Shown here piece by piece: positions 10,403-25,400 of a stretch of 64,000 bases of DNA (positions within the stretch are counted from its first letter, which is position 1; each line of letters begins with the position of its first letter). The notes under the pieces are model-generated. The model was not told the origin of the DNA, did not search any database, and was given only the letters and a program-made list of their open reading frames with translations. The stretch is from positions 310,001-374,000 of the forward strand of contig NW_024104379.1 of NCBI RefSeq assembly GCF_003945595.2, in the 5' to 3' direction. This DNA comes from Pipra filicauda. Taxonomy: Eukaryota > Chordata > Aves > Passeriformes > Pipridae. The translations under genes and the position numbers were made by a program.

Positions 10403-13400
10403 GTCCCTGCTTCCCAGAAAGCAATAGGCTTTGGGTCTCTTTGATGCTATCACGACTAAATTAGAAACGAGGTTGTCTCTTTTCTCTTGTATCTGTGGAA
10501 ATGATTACTGAACTGGCATCTGATGACGTACAATACTGTAGTGTTTCTATGCACAAGAGATGGAGGCCCAGTTCTCCCCTTGTTTGCACTGATGTAACCT
10601 CACTGACTCGGAGGGAGCCACGCTGCTTACGCTGTCCGTGTAGGCAAGGGGAGAATGAGGCTGAGGAAGGGCTGTGCGTGCTCTAAACAGCCATGCCCCC
10701 AAGGTCACTGTGTGTCCCTGCTTTGCCAGTGACGTACCCAATAAACCAGGGGCTAAATTCACTTCTGGTGTGAGTGGGTGTGACAGCCCTAAAGTTAATG
10801 AGATTCTGCACTTATTTACACCAGCTGCTCACCCAGTCCAGCAGTTTCTCTTTTAACTATTCATATTTTCATTGTCTTTCACCGTCATTAGAAAAATTCA
10901 ACCTGGCTGCCCCCCCCTTGGGGCAAGAATCCTCTTACAGACTTGTCACCCTGGATGGGTGAGCGTGTAAAATGCCAGTGGTGACCACAAACCTGCTGGT
11001 GTTCACCTTTCTTCTTCTCTTCTGTCTGCATTTCTGTCTTTCATTGAATCTACTTTTTTTTTATTGACAGCTCTGTGTCTCCCAGCCCCATTTGTTCTCC
11101 TTGTGTTACAGAAAAGCTCTCCCATAAAATTCCAAACTACACAATCAGAATTTTCATACCAAGCCCTGCAGGATAGGTGAAATCCACTTGTTTCTGTGTC
11201 ACAGGCTGCTAAAGTATTTATACTAGCTTCCTATCAAATCTATAACTCCCCAGAGAAGCATATGGACTTTATCCTGCACCTCCTATTCCCCCAGAGCATA
11301 TACTCCTGTCTGCTGGCTGTGAAAAACAGAAAATGAGGATGGTATACAAAAACCTGAGAATGCAGTGACATTCTATTCATGGGTAGGGATTTTTCTCATG
11401 TGTGTTTTTGCTAGAAGCAAACAACTATAAATTTCTGTTTTGGCTTGTTGTATAAAGTATACATTCTGTCAAATAAAGAATAACACTATCCACCTCCGTC
11501 CCCTGGATTTTCTATCCCTTTCTGATTTTTCTCTTCCTATTTCTCAGTTTTCACTCTCCTCCTGAACATGCTATTTATTTTTAGTGCCTGTTTTATTTTT
11601 CTCCACCCACTGCTTCATAACTACATTTCATTCTTAAATTTCTATCACTCAGAGAATTTCTCTCTCTCTTTAGGTCTTGTTTATACCACTAGTGTAGCTG
11701 CAGTCCAATGAATCATGCTTGAACACTGAATATTTCCCAGGCTTATGGTCACGTTCGTTCAGTATCATAGACCAAGCACTGTGAATCAAATGACTTTTCC
11801 TCTAACCCTATTTACTGACTCCTGCAACCGTACTGTGACCTGTCCATTGTAAACAGGAAATTTCTGAGACTCTGTTACTGGAGCTTTATCTTCTCTTGAG
11901 GATGCTGCCTAATATTTTTCTTTCCTCTATTTTTTCTTTTTCATTCTTGGTTTAATTTTTCTTCATTATCTTCATCAGTCCTCTTCAGAATTCACTATTT
12001 CTTCTTTTCTTCCCTTTTTGTCTGCATCATCTCTCATGTTTCCATTTTTCTCTACCAGCCCTAACCCCTGATGACATTTTTTCTCTTCCCTTTATGTTTC
12101 TAGCCCATAGTCCTCCTGGGTAGGAGCTACTTCCCTTGATTCCATCCCATTCGACCTCTATGGAGAGGTAGTGTAAAAGGATTCATGACTAAGTGTGTTC
12201 ACACGTGCGTGTGTGCATCTCCTTCCAGATCCAATTGGTATGAAAGCTTTGTGGTTGAGATGAAGCAGCCAACTCTGACTTTTGCCTTTCAGACAGCCAT
12301 GAGGAGTCATTCCTGAATGTAGATGGCCCCCAGAATAGCCTTCAGACTACAGGGTCTCAAGGGATCAATCATCCAGAATTTCTGCTGCTTCCTTTTAGAT
12401 TCAAGCATTGCCCTTTTCCTTAGGCTGAGGGTCACGGGTTTTTGAAGGGCAGCGGCAGAACCATGAAAGAAGACATTTTTCTCTTGCTCATTTTTGAGTG
12501 AGGGAGTGAATGAACTGCGATAAATATTTTTCTGTATATAGCTAGAGCTGTCTCAAAGAAGTGGCAGAGGAAACAGATGGCAGAGGCCCTTTATAGGCAG
12601 CTGCTGTTGTCTCTTAAGGTGTCATCATCACAAGAAAACTGGTTGTAATTGGGGAGCTTCAAGATCAGTAGTGCCTGAAAGGACTTGAGCAGAAAAGAAT
12701 GTCATCCTGTGTGAAGGCAGGGGGGAGGGAGACAGAAATCAAATATTCAGAGACTAAACAAAATTAAGTACAGGGAATATGTGGAAGCCACTCTGAAGTT
12801 TTACTGAATTTCATGACCACAGGACGTATTGTTTCCCTGCGTTTGGGAGTTCATAATTGGCCAGAGACAGCAGGAACACTGTAAACAGGGTGAAGAGCTG
12901 GATCTAGTGTATTCTGGGGACAGCAAGAGGGGCTGTTGTCCAGAGGAAACAACTGAGTGAGAGACTGTGGAAATGCACTGTGGAAATGGAGTTGGGGCGT
13001 GGGGAGGAAGTGTACAGGAATAGCTATCTCCAGACTCCTTTCTCCTCCAATTGCTTCAGAGCACTACTGCAGAGTGTGCTTCTGGTATGGGGGATGCTAC
13101 AGTTTGGTGTAGAAGGCTCTGTCCCAGATATTCCTCAAATAATTTGCCTGCCTGGAGCCCTATCATCTCAGTGTATGCAGCACAAAGAGAAATTCTAAGT
13201 TGACCTGTGACATAACAAGTGGAGACATATAGCTGCTCACTCAAGAAATAACCAGGGTTAGGTTCCTTCATATCTTTGAGGTTTGAAGGGATTGCACAGT
13301 GGGCTAGACCCCTAAGTCTTCCAAACATGGAGTTGTTTTAATGTCTCCTGCTCCCCTTGTGTCTCCAAAAATAGGAGCCATGTATTTCTTTCAAGGAAGT

Positions 13401-16400
13401 GAAAATTCACAAAGAAGTTTCATAGGAGATTTGGGAGAAAACCAGTGAGGATGATAGGGTCTCTCATGAAGCGCAAGGGTTTCGAGCAACAGAGCAGCAG
13501 TGAACAGGCTCAGAGTTGAAGATTAATTGGAGCTGAACATTGCACAGTCGTCTAGCTGAGACATCTTCATTGAAACTGTACTTAGTAGTCTAAAAGGAAA
13601 CAACTGCCAGGAGCAGAGCAGAACTGTTTTGCTGTTGGGAAAGGGAGCAACAGAGAAAATAATATGTCTACCCTGCCGAGTGAACTGCAATGTAAACAGC
13701 AGCACAACACACAGGAAATGCTTGGGATTGACAATTTTCCTAAATTCCAGGTGACTGCCTAGTCATTGCACCACTCTTTCCCAATCATTGTTCCATTCTT
13801 GTCTTCTTCATCCGTCACTTTGCCCATCTGTTTGCAGGAAAGCATAACTCAGAAAGGCCAAGACTGGCTTTCCAGGAATTAATTCCAGAGGCTGTCTAAG
13901 ATCACAGGTGAAAGGTGTTTTTTTGTGTGCTGCATCATTGCAGCTTGGCCCACATTTACAGGAATAGTGAGGGGGAAAGCATTCAGAGCTAAGCAAGACT
14001 GTGAGAAAAGGCATTGTGAGGATATAAAGGCACCATGACCAGGGAGGGCTTTTATTCTTCTGCAGAAACTGAAGGGATGGGTTGTTTCTGGGAATAAACT
14101 GACTCAGCTGTGGAGTATCTCTGCATGCTGGAAACAGAGGGACAGTTGGGGCTGGAAGGGTCTGTCACAGCCAGAAAGAACAGCTGGCCAGAAGGAAACA
14201 CTAGGAAAGAGGGGACCCAGGACTTGGCCACGTCATAACAAGGGAAGGTGCTAATAGGAATGCAGTGTGAGTGCTGGAAGGAGATAATTAAGAAATACAG
14301 TCTGAAAGAGGAAGATGAGTCAGAAGAAACCCTGGGACTCAGAGGTAGGAGAGCCTTGGATTGCTGAGAGAAACAGGAATATCAGCTGGAGCTGATGGAT
14401 GGAGAGACAGACCTCCTCACCCATCTTCTCTGCATTGTGGAACAGGATAGATTTTCACCTGCTGATGCCAGCATCTTCCACCACTGAAGGCCTTTTCTCT
14501 CACTCCCTACTGCTCCAGCCCATGGGAGAAAGAAGGGTTCAGACACATATAGACAGGGAAGGATCAATCATGTAGACCAACCAACCATGAACCTGCAGAA
14601 ATCTGGAAAGTGTGACCAGTGGTTGCAGCTCCATGTGGTAAAGTCTGAAAAAGGAAAAGGTGAGGAAAGAAAGAAACAAAGAAGCTGGAGTATAAAATGT
14701 TGGGCTTGACTTGATGATGCCAAGAAATGTACCTATGTAAGCAACTTAAAGCAACATGACAACTTCCTACTCTGAGACTAGTCACATGAATTTGTCCTTC
14801 TTCTGGAGGCCTGGGGTACAGTTTTCATGGCAGAAAACCCATGGCTTGGCTAAATTGTCTTCGGTAAAGCAGGAGAACCAACACTTAATGCTCCTCTCTG
14901 GCTGCTGTTCTTTGGCAGAGGTTTTCTGAGTATTTTACTTTTTATTGCCTATGTGCCATTGCAGCTGCACCAAAAATATCTCACATAGAGTGGAAACACC
15001 TTTATGCTAACACTGTGCATACGCAAAAGCTGTTGTCCCTACATTAAAGAAGTGACAATCTGAGATGACAAATGACATATGAAAGACAGCAAAGCAGAAG
15101 ACAGCAAATGTGTAGAACTTGTTTCTCTGTTGTTGCTTTCGACATCAGTAAGAGGGTATTACACCTAGAACTGACTTCATCTCCTTATCCAGGCAGAGCA
15201 GAATGCAGAAGAGGGCATGCCTACCCAGCACCAGGCAGTGCCAGAAAGAGATATCCAAACAACTCTAAGCAAACTAGCTTAGGTATTTCCAGCCCTAATG
15301 GCTACTCAAGCATGGTGCTCTGCACAGGCAAACCAGCCGTGTGTCTGAGAGATGTCAAAATGCAGAGCTTACTTAGGTGTGTAGATTCCAAAACCCGCGC
15401 AAGGTCACATTACATTGTACCATGGAGACATGAGCCTCTGTCAGTTCTCAACCCAAATCTAAATCCCTAAGCCCAAACAGGTATGTGGTTGGAGGGGTTT
15501 TTCCTCATGCTTGGTAACCACAGGTGGTCTGAAAGAAGTGAATGATCATGTCTTATTCTGTTCTTATGGGAGGAGTACTGTATTATTTGGGGTTCTGAAA
15601 TGGAGCTTGGCCCAGATGTGTCTGCAAGTGCTTGAGAAATCCCGAGCCAGAAGATGCCATCACAGCTGGATTTCTCCTTTGCAGTTTTAGCAGGCAGGGC
15701 TGAAGGACACAGAGACTAATCTCCATGTGACCTGCAGATCCTGTCTTTTCACATGAGGACTGAAGCTTGCTGAAGAGGCAATGCTGGAATGCTTTTGCCC
15801 ATGTGGTATCTGCCCTGGGGATACACGGCCACTTCTGTCTCTAGGGTTGTCACTTACCAGTGAAAATTCATTGGATTCATGACAAAACTGCAGGATTTAC
15901 CAGCAAAGAAATAGTTTGTTCTGAAAATAAATAAAATCTGATCTGGAGGTGGTAATTTACTCAGACACCCAAGAGATCACTTATTTTGAGCATCTTGTTT
16001 AATTCTCACTGAGACTGCTAGTTTTGTCAATCTAGATCTTAGTTTTCTTGGAAAAAGAAAAAAAGGTGTAGTATCTTACAGAGCTTCTTCCCCATAATAA
16101 AAATAGACTAAAGGACTCAAGGAGAGGAAAGCTCCATGCTCATCACTTCACTGAGCTGCACCACAGCAGTGACAGTGGTTAAACCCACATCCAAACAAAT
16201 TCTCAAGACCTATATGAAGCCCTGCTCTTCCTTGGGATCCACATGAAGAATTAGATCTCTGCAACAGATACACAGTCAGTAGCTCTTCCCAAATAATGAA
16301 CTAATCAGAAAGACTAAAAATAGGCTGCACTGGAACATCAGTTCAGCCATTTGGAATGTAGAGCAAATGGCACTGAATGTGTTTAATGAAGTGAAAGGGC

Positions 16401-19259
16401 TTTGTTTTTAATCACTGAGGTATTGATAAATTGTTGATAGGTGATCAAATATGGACTATGCTTTCAAGTGTTGTGACTTTTTGAACCTACCAAGACCCTC
16501 TTGAGCCACTCTTGTTCCTTTCACTGCTAATGTAGTAGGACTTCCTGCCCTTTTCAGGACCTAAAATAAGAATAATTGTAACGTCATCTTTTTTTTTTTT
16601 TTTCTGGATAACAAACATTTGGCTTCTGGGCCAATGATCAATTTTCAAGACTAAATGTTCATAGTTATACAAAATCAGACCCTGGGAACTGGGTCGGATA
16701 TGTGAGAGAAGATGACAAGATGGGAGGCAGATCAGTTCACATCTCTACATGCTGTTATCAGGATAACACCAGGGCATTAGATTAGGAGGATGGTGAGAGT
16801 GAATGAGGGAGAATCTGGGTTTTAATTTACAGCAGCAAAATGAGTAGGGATAGAGCCTACAGCTGAGGGAAGATTTAATTTTCATGCAGGGAAGGAAGTG
16901 AGCTGGATCCTCATGGATGTTAGACCAAGGGACATGCAAAAGAAGGGAAACTGAAGCTCTAATAGGAAAATTTAGATCTATTGCAAGGTTTGAGACAATA
17001 GTATTGAACTAGTTTAGTTTGTGACAGACTCTATTGGCTGTCCTAGATGGACTAAATCTTCCAGCATGTCTGGATCATACTCGGTCCAGAACGACAGAAG
17101 AAAAGAGTCTTAAACTGCCATCACATTCACATGTCCCTGAATTGATGTTCTCCAGGATTACCCCTAAATATACAATGTCTTCAGATGGAATATAAGCAAA
17201 ATTATTTGCTGTTTAGTGCTTTTAAATGAGATGATCTACTGGAATGAATTTTAGGACTGAGCCCTGTACACGTGCTCTGGCTGACATATGCTCGTACACT
17301 AGTGACTTTAGTGGGCAGCTTGCTGTGCAACTTAAAGCTATCTTTATTTTCTTTCCAGGGGAGAAGAACCACAGTGTCTTTCCCATGATCTGTAGGAAAT
17401 CTCAAACCATATTTGAGATATAGTTTAGACATTTTGCAACAATTTTATAGACTGGTTTCCTTAGACCAAAGTTCTTAACATTTCTATATTAACGTTATTG
17501 TGTGTCTCCCCTGCAAGGTGGGGTCCATCATCCAACCTGCACTAAGCCAGTACAGCAATTAATTATCTGTCTGAACATTTGTATTCTGCTTACAAACTCA
17601 TGAATTATTCAGTTTTATCTTATTCAGGACCAGGTTTTCCTTTTAACCTCAACTGCAAACCAGCTGTCCATCAATTGTGATGTGCTCATACCTTAGGGTG
17701 ATGAGAGCAGCAGAAAAGCCTAAATGGCTTGCTAGAAAGTGCTACCAGTAAAATAGAGATGTATTTCATTAGTGTTGGGAGGATTGGCAGCTCTTTAATT
17801 GCATGAATCACCCAATGGGTGTGTTCCCAAAGCCAATCGGAGCGTGCCAGTTCAGTAGAGCCACAGTGAGCAGCGCTGTGCTGCGTCATTCGGCATTCTC
17901 CAGTGAGTGATTAAATCCATGTCATTTGTAATAAATCAAACGTTGTCACAGGGTCAATCTTGTGGGTCATGCTAGGTTATCATGGTGATTTTGCACTGGT
18001 TATATCAGGTACTGCTGTGTCACACAGTTTTTTTCGAGGCCATGCTGTGTTCCTCAGATACCATCTCTTGAACTCACCACGAGCCCTGTTGGAGCACATC
18101 AGGGGAATTATGTGAAGAGTTTGCTGCACAGCCTTCTAGTGCACCTGGTTATGGCCTCCTCTTATGGCTGAAGTATTTCTTCCCTGGAAAATGTGCGTTT
18201 GTCTCATTTATTAGTTTGAACAGACACTGTGACATTTGTGATCTTCTCCTCTAAAACAACACCAGCCCAAGGCCCAAAACAAGTAAGATCTAGTCTCGAG
18301 GCAGTGGCTTCTTTTTTTTTCAGACAGAAAACATTATGCTATTTCAGTTAATTGTATTGCTGCCTGACTCCATGGAGTTGGAAAGAGATCCTGCCCTCTG
18401 CTAACGTTGCTGCACATCGGCGGTTTAAATTTCCTATTATCAGAAACCCTCACATAGCCAAGAAATGCATAAACCTCCCCTCAATTAGGGGATGTGGGCA
18501 AAGGACAAACAGTACAAGAAACAAGGCATCATGTCCTAGGAGTCCCCTGCTTCAGTGGTCCCTTGTTTTCAGTTATGATTTGGTCAGGTATATGTTACAA
18601 CAGCCCTGAGGTACTCCAACTTGCATCAGAGACTAAGCCAATCTCTTCTGGTCTGATGCTCAGAAAAATACCAACACGGCACAAAGCCACCTTTAACCCC
18701 CACACCATCCATCCTGCTCCAGATACCACTGAAAAAGCTGGAAATCCACAGCTTCCCTACAGAGGTCGTTTTGAATGGCAGGACTTTAAAATGTTGACAT
18801 TTTTATGCATAAAAAGACTATTTTAGGATTTTTTTTAAGAATAATGATGGCCTACTGTGAGGTCTGTGTAGTTGTTGAGTAATAACTGATGTTTAGTTTC
18901 ACAGAAAATGAATGTAAGAATAGTCTCAATAACATTTTTAAACCCCTCAAAATAAATTTATTTTCCATTACACACATGGCCCCTCCAGAATACAGAGTGG
19001 CAGATCATGGTGTGAAAGTTTTGCTGGTACCAATCAAGATGACATTCCAAACCCACTAGTGCCTTCCCTGGTCAGGTAAACAAAGGCTAACAGATGATTT
19101 AGTGAAGGCAATGTCCCAGTTTTCATCAGTAAAACCGATGCTGCTGATGATGTTTCAACTTGTGCTGTCTATGCATGCTGTTCTCTGCTCAGAGCAATAG
19201 AAGCCATTCTGGTAGTGCTGTTTTTTCACCCCTTGATGCATTTCATTACCCAGTGTCCC

Positions 19260-19440
19260 TGGAGCACAAGAAAATGGTCCCATGCCCATTCTATATGTGG
19301 AAAATTTCAGACATGGGAAGGTTAAGTGGTTAGCCAAGTATACACAAAGACTGCAGCAGAGCTCAACTCACTTTTCATCAAGTCTTAAGTCCATATCCAG
19401 ATCATTCCACCATCCTTCCACAGTGCTGTTTACCTGGCCC
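19260..19440 (-). repeat. MIR-like SINE relic, antisense
   Basis: Read on the + strand, the segment follows the complement of the MIR core. A CATTNTATANATG-GAAA block leads into GGAAGGTTAAGTGGTTAGCC, then a cargo of CAGAGCT, and finally AGTCTTAAGTCCATATCCAGATCATTCCACC, which parallels the usual GAGTCCCAGTCCAGTGCTCTA-type end. Divergence is high, as expected for an element predating amniote divergence. Confidence 0.65.
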
Positions 19441-22400
19441 CACTGCCTATCAGACCACAGAAGGGCATTGTCTGTTTTCCAAGTGTGAAGTACATAGATG
19501 ATCTCTAAAGCACCATGGAAATGTCATGGATTGCAATCAGTAATGTATTAGAGCCAATTCAAGCCCTACAGTAATTCTTGCAAGCTCCCAGATCCTTTGA
19601 ACATAGGAGGTCTCTGCAGGAGTCGCATCAGATCTTGCTGGTCTTCTATTAGAGCCAGTGAGAGAGCCGGGGAAAAAGTTATTCCCTCTGCAATTGAAAT
19701 CAAACTCATATTTTCCTCAGCAGAGCTATTTTAAGTTGTTCATTATTATCTTTTTTCTCTCCAAAGCAAAGCCTGTTTGATACTCAGAGGTTGTTAGAAC
19801 CAAAGGGGAAAGAGAGAACACCAGGGTATTGTTCTTGCTGCAGTTGCAGACTTATTTGGTACCTAAAAAAAGGATTTTCTTAAAGAAAAAACCAACTCTA
19901 CAATGCTTTGAGCGAGAAGAAGAAAACAGCAAGGAAAAAAAAGAAAAATAAAATCCATGCTGTTGAAGTCTTGGGCAGTGTCAGGGAAGTAAGGCCTGGA
20001 GTTGACATATTGGATCCAATCCATAGCTACTACAAGTGACCATAAACCACTGATTCTTATGTTCAGCAATGATGCATGTAAGGCTAAGATGCAGATTATC
20101 TCATTTAACCCTTGTGATGTAAGAAGAATCCAATACTGAATTCCTGCATACGTCTGTGACAGATGGTGTTTAATAGCAACAACAGGAACTCTGGGTTTGT
20201 CTTTCCACATCTTGCTGGATCCCAGTTTTCTCCTCCATGTTTCCATGTCAGTTGTAACTCACCTGGAGAAATTCTCAGGTGTGACTTCCTACTGCAAAAC
20301 CAAGACATGGAAATACATGCACATAAAGTTGCCAAACAGCCTTATGTTTGCCATGTGATGCAGGCAAAGACACGGTTTGGCACCTCATGTGTTTCTTCCG
20401 CACACCAGCACGTGGAATAATCTCACCGTCCTCCGTTCATTTCTTTCTCCACCTGCTTGTCTGTGGTTTTTTTTTTCTTTCTCATTTATGTTCAGCAGGT
20501 GTCTCCAATTCCCAAACATGTTCCCGGATCTTTTCCAATGTCAGCTGTGGAGCTAAAAAGGGATTTTCTGAATTTGATTGATCAGGTTGTCACAAACCTG
20601 GCTAGCAGCCATTTGTTGGACACTAATCAGATTGCTGCCACAGAATCCAGCTGCTGAGTTTCCAATGTGCTTTTAGCCTCTGGGGCATAAAGAGAGACAA
20701 AAGCACTACACCTGACTGGGTATCTCCAGGGATGTTTGAGGGGCACAGAGCTTCTATCGACCATCCCTTCCTGACAACTTGACCTCCTACTGCAGTTGCC
20801 TCTCCCCGCAGGCACACACAACTTCCCAGGTAGCTTAAGTGCAGCCTTTATACAGAATCCTGTCATGAGACATGAGCATTTTGGCTTATGCTTTCATTTA
20901 TCAGGCACTGCTAGATGTAACACATCTGTAATAAAGATGAACTTTGCATATAATGTCTGAACCCATCATCTCTCAGGAAATACAGATCATGAGAAAACAA
21001 TAAACACTCTCCTTTTGACTTGATGGGAGGTCTCCTCCCTTCAGATGCCTGTTGATATTTGTCTTTTTTGATTGTGGTTATTCCCCTCACCAAACTAGGC
21101 TTTTTTTCTTTGAAAAACCATTCACTCCCCTCTCTGTCATCCATTCTTTCTTGACTCTAGATGAAGTTTCCTGTTTTGTTTCTCAACCAAGTCTTTCTTT
21201 AATCTTTTCCATCCTTACATGACTTTGTTCAGCTTTTTCCAATGTGCATAGGGCTCAGCAACCCCACCACCCTTGAGTTCAGTCTCCATTATTGCCCTCC
21301 AGGGTTCAAGGACCAACTGCTGTCAATGATGTGTGAAGGACTCTTCTGCGTCATAGTGAGCAGGCATCCACAGTAAGTTACTCTCACAGTTACAGCAAAG
21401 TAATAACACCGTGACATCGAGGAGAGCACACAACTCATGCAGAGGTCTCACATCAACATAAGGCTCAGGACCAGCTGTTCAACAGCTGGCACCCAGGGCA
21501 GAGGCATTTAAACCTAGTGCTATTCTAGTAGAGTTACAGGCTCGCTAAGTACAGTGACTCCGAAAGAGGTACAGATATTTATCTCAACAAGCAATTGAGG
21601 CCTTCAGCTGCTCATTTGGCAAGTGTTCAGAGCTGTCGATTCTGGAGGACACATGCCCACCTGGATCTCCTCTACCCATTCAAGCGCAATGTGCAGGAGC
21701 TCAGAGCGAAAAGACAAGACCAAGACACAGGTTATCTTCTAGCTTCCCTGAGACAAGGGCCCAGTACACAGCACAACCCGCATGCTTTTATGAAGGAAAA
21801 TAGGTGGAAGCATCACATTATCTGTGCCTGCAGCTCAGCAGATGCTCCATTTGCACACTACAATTTATGAGCTGTGCTGCGGTATGATTTAGAGGGTTGA
21901 GGACACAGCGCTTTGGTTTCAGCAGGGACGTGGAGGTAATGGAAGGCTTCCCATGAACAGGGTGTGAATACAGTCCAGGGAGTGAGATAGAGTTTTCCTG
22001 TGTGGGCTGACATGCCCACACACGGACCAATGCACAGATCACCCTTGGAGTAAGGATGACTCGATGGGCTCTTGTTATAAATGATCCTTGGCTAACAACA
22101 TAGAGAAAGTAATTTATGCTTCTTCCCGTATTTCTGAATAATCTTTAGTAGGTTGAATTGTCCATAAATCTACTGCTGTGCTGTGGATACAGGTGTGAAT
22201 CCAAGGACTCTCTGACTCTTAAAATAATGAAGTTTGGCAAGCAGAAATCACTTTTTAAAGCAAGGGTTCACTCTTCTCTCATCTAAATGCTGCAGGAAGT
22301 GGTGACACAGGAAGTAAGGTCTGATTCTGATAAACTGTGCTGAAATAGCTTGCCATTTTAGAGCAGGACAAAACACACGGCAATTATAATGCAAAAAGCT

Positions 22401-25400
22401 TTATGAGGATGTAACTGTTTAAAAGCCGATTATGAAAAAGAGGAACTTGGCATGCAATCTAGAAGGGTAGTAGAGGGAGGGATGTCTGCATGGCAGGACT
22501 CCTGTTGGTGTATGAATGTCTGCGCCGTGGTAGCATTGTTATCCCCTTCTTTTCCTGACAATACACAGTCAATGGCACTTCAGGAGGTGGGTGGGGGACA
22601 TCTGGTTAATGAGGAACAGATGGACCTCATCGGACATGCACTATACCTGCTCTTTCCTTCACTGCTCTCTCCCTCACTCTCTGATTTCTCTATTCTCCCC
22701 TGCAGCTGAGCTCTTCCCTCTCCTTCCTTTGAAATGGGAGGAAATGTTTGTGTGCTCCCAATAAAGAGCAATGAAATGCACTGTTCAGAGCCAGGTGCAA
22801 TGCCAGCGAATGCAGTTAGGAAATATCTCAACTGTAGCATGCACCATTCTCTGGGATCCCTACATGCTGTGCTGGTCCCCACTTACTGTGTTCCCTTCCC
22901 ATTCCAACACCTGGACCCATCATGACGGTGGGCAACTTTCTCATTCACCATTTCTTTGACATGACCTGTTTAATGATTTGAGAAGGACTTTCTTGAAGCC
23001 CATTTGGGACTTGAAAGTTTACCCCACTGTGAAAAGGTATTTGTTTGTCCATCCTGGCTGTCCTCTCCTTAGCTCATGGGGACAATTTTTAGAAGAGATG
23101 TAGTGATTCCAGGCAACCTGAATTTCCCTTCCATCTTTCTGGATCCTTCATAAAATGTAGATAGGATTTGGGTCTGTGCTTGTGTGTTCTCATCCAGTCA
23201 ACAGACGTCAGTAATGTGAGTTTGTTGGTCTTCCGTGAAAATGTGAAAAGCAGAATACAAACCAGATCCTGAGAGAAATAGAAATTCCCAAAGGCTTGTG
23301 CATCTCACAGCTCAGAGGAGACAGCACAGTGTTCCTAGATGTGCTTCTACAAATGAAATCTTCCTAAATCCCTGTGTTCCAACCAACGCTGACAAAATAG
23401 CAAAATAATTCCTATCAAGTTCCAATTGGCTTTCATTAATACTGGTGGCTTTCATTGAGATTTTCTCCCCGAGAGATATGGCAGAGAAGTCAGTCCCTAA
23501 ACCCCTTCTCACTCCTTCTCACAACAATTTTATTTCACTACAGTTATGCTTGCTCACAGTCACAGAGTTGAACTGATCCCTCAGTTTAAGTTACATGGTG
23601 TGCTTACGTAACATCAGAACAAGGTTTTCCACCCTCCTTTAAGTCACCAAGTATTTCAGCGCAGGTGAACAAAGTCCCCTGAATCAGTCCCTTTCAAGGG
23701 CAGCAAGCAGAGGCATACTTAGCAGTCCAGCCATGCTACCTTCTTCTGTCTCTCTAATCTGAGAGCTATTACAGTATCCAAAACCAGGATTAATTTTCAG
23801 TGTAGGTCTGTTTTGGATAAAAGGCCTCTGTGTCCCTTCTGTGGTTTCTACTCCAGATGCCTTTGAGACGCACTGGATTTTATATATAGGGCACAATTAC
23901 AGCATGAATGAGGAAGGAGAACTTCAAAGGAGGATGATTAAGGTTGGATGAGTTGGAAACCAAGTTAATTCACTTGAGTTGATCATTCCAATGAGGAAAA
24001 TGGACTGAATCCCCATGGTATTCTCTCCATAGCACACAAATGCTGAGTTAGCATCCAGATCCATCCTCTGCCAGGATTTTGACTTTATGGGCAACTTGGA
24101 AGTATTATTCAACATACATCCCAGCCAAAGCATCATGACTATATCTGCTTGTCCTTGGCTTTCCTTCTGAGATCTTTTCCATATTCTCTCTCTTTCTACC
24201 TTTTCCCAAATGTACCCTCACTCCTCTCATTAGCTCCATAGAGAGTTAACAAGCAGATTCTAACACAGTTAGTTAGCAGCCTCAAAGAGAACAACAGCTA
24301 CTGGAAGGATGGGACAATGAAAGGAAAAGCCCTCTTATTTTGCCTTTCATAAGAAGTATGGTCATCTTAGCTTTATTCTGCATGACATCCTCAGGACTCT
24401 ATTCCTACCTTGAACATTTCCCTCTTGCAGCAGAGGAGTGAAGATCCTGACCTCCCTCCCCACTCAGAGTAATCTCTTAAGTCCAGAGCGGCAAGACTGT
24501 CTTTAAACTGCTCCTCTCCCACAAGCTATTTAGCATGGCAACATAGTCTGGAACTGGTGTATGCTTCATTGAATTCACAGGGAGACACATCCCAGTCTAA
24601 GGATCCCATCCAGAAATCCTCAGGGACAGAATGTGCTCAGCCATCCCTGGCAGCTTATTTCCAGGCTTCACCATACACATACAAACAAGTCTGTCAGGTC
24701 AGTCAGTGCTACCACGTTCCATCTGCTGGGATGGCTGTAATCTTCTTGTTTCATCTTAGATTCTTTCCTCAGACGTACCTCATATCTCTCCTTGGACACA
24801 TTCCAGAGGGACAACAAGTATTTATGAAGTCCTCTACCACCATTAGAGAAGTATCTACTCAAGGTCACTGATGATTCAGTTCTCCTGACACAATGGAGTT
24901 GGGGTGGTCTGGGAGTTTCTTTCCAGCATAACCTTTCTGTTTGACAGTTCCCTTTCTTTCAACCCCAGAGTACAAATCTTGGCAAATAATGCCATCTTCA
25001 GTGTTCCACCTCTAAATAGCCTTCCATCTGCTGAAGAGTGAAAATCGGTGTCGGTGCACCTGAACCTGTTCCCTTGAAGGGAGATTTTCTATGCACTGCC
25101 CCAGATTTGTCAAGTCCATTATGAAGAATCCTGTTGTGCAGAACCTCAAATTGAGACACACTGCTTTGTAAGATAAATGCAACTTGAAAGTGTGCAGCTG
25201 CATTCCTAGAGAAAAGGGTTGTGATTCCCCAGAGACCCTCGAAGGTCCAAGGTAACTGCAGTCATGACCTCATTGCCTGCACCCGTCTCATCAGTGCAGT
25301 AATGGAATGAACTTTTACAAGCCCCACTGGAGAAGGGACAAAACTGATAATCCCAGTTCTGTCTTCTACAGCGAGTGCATGCACAGAAATGTCCTGACGT

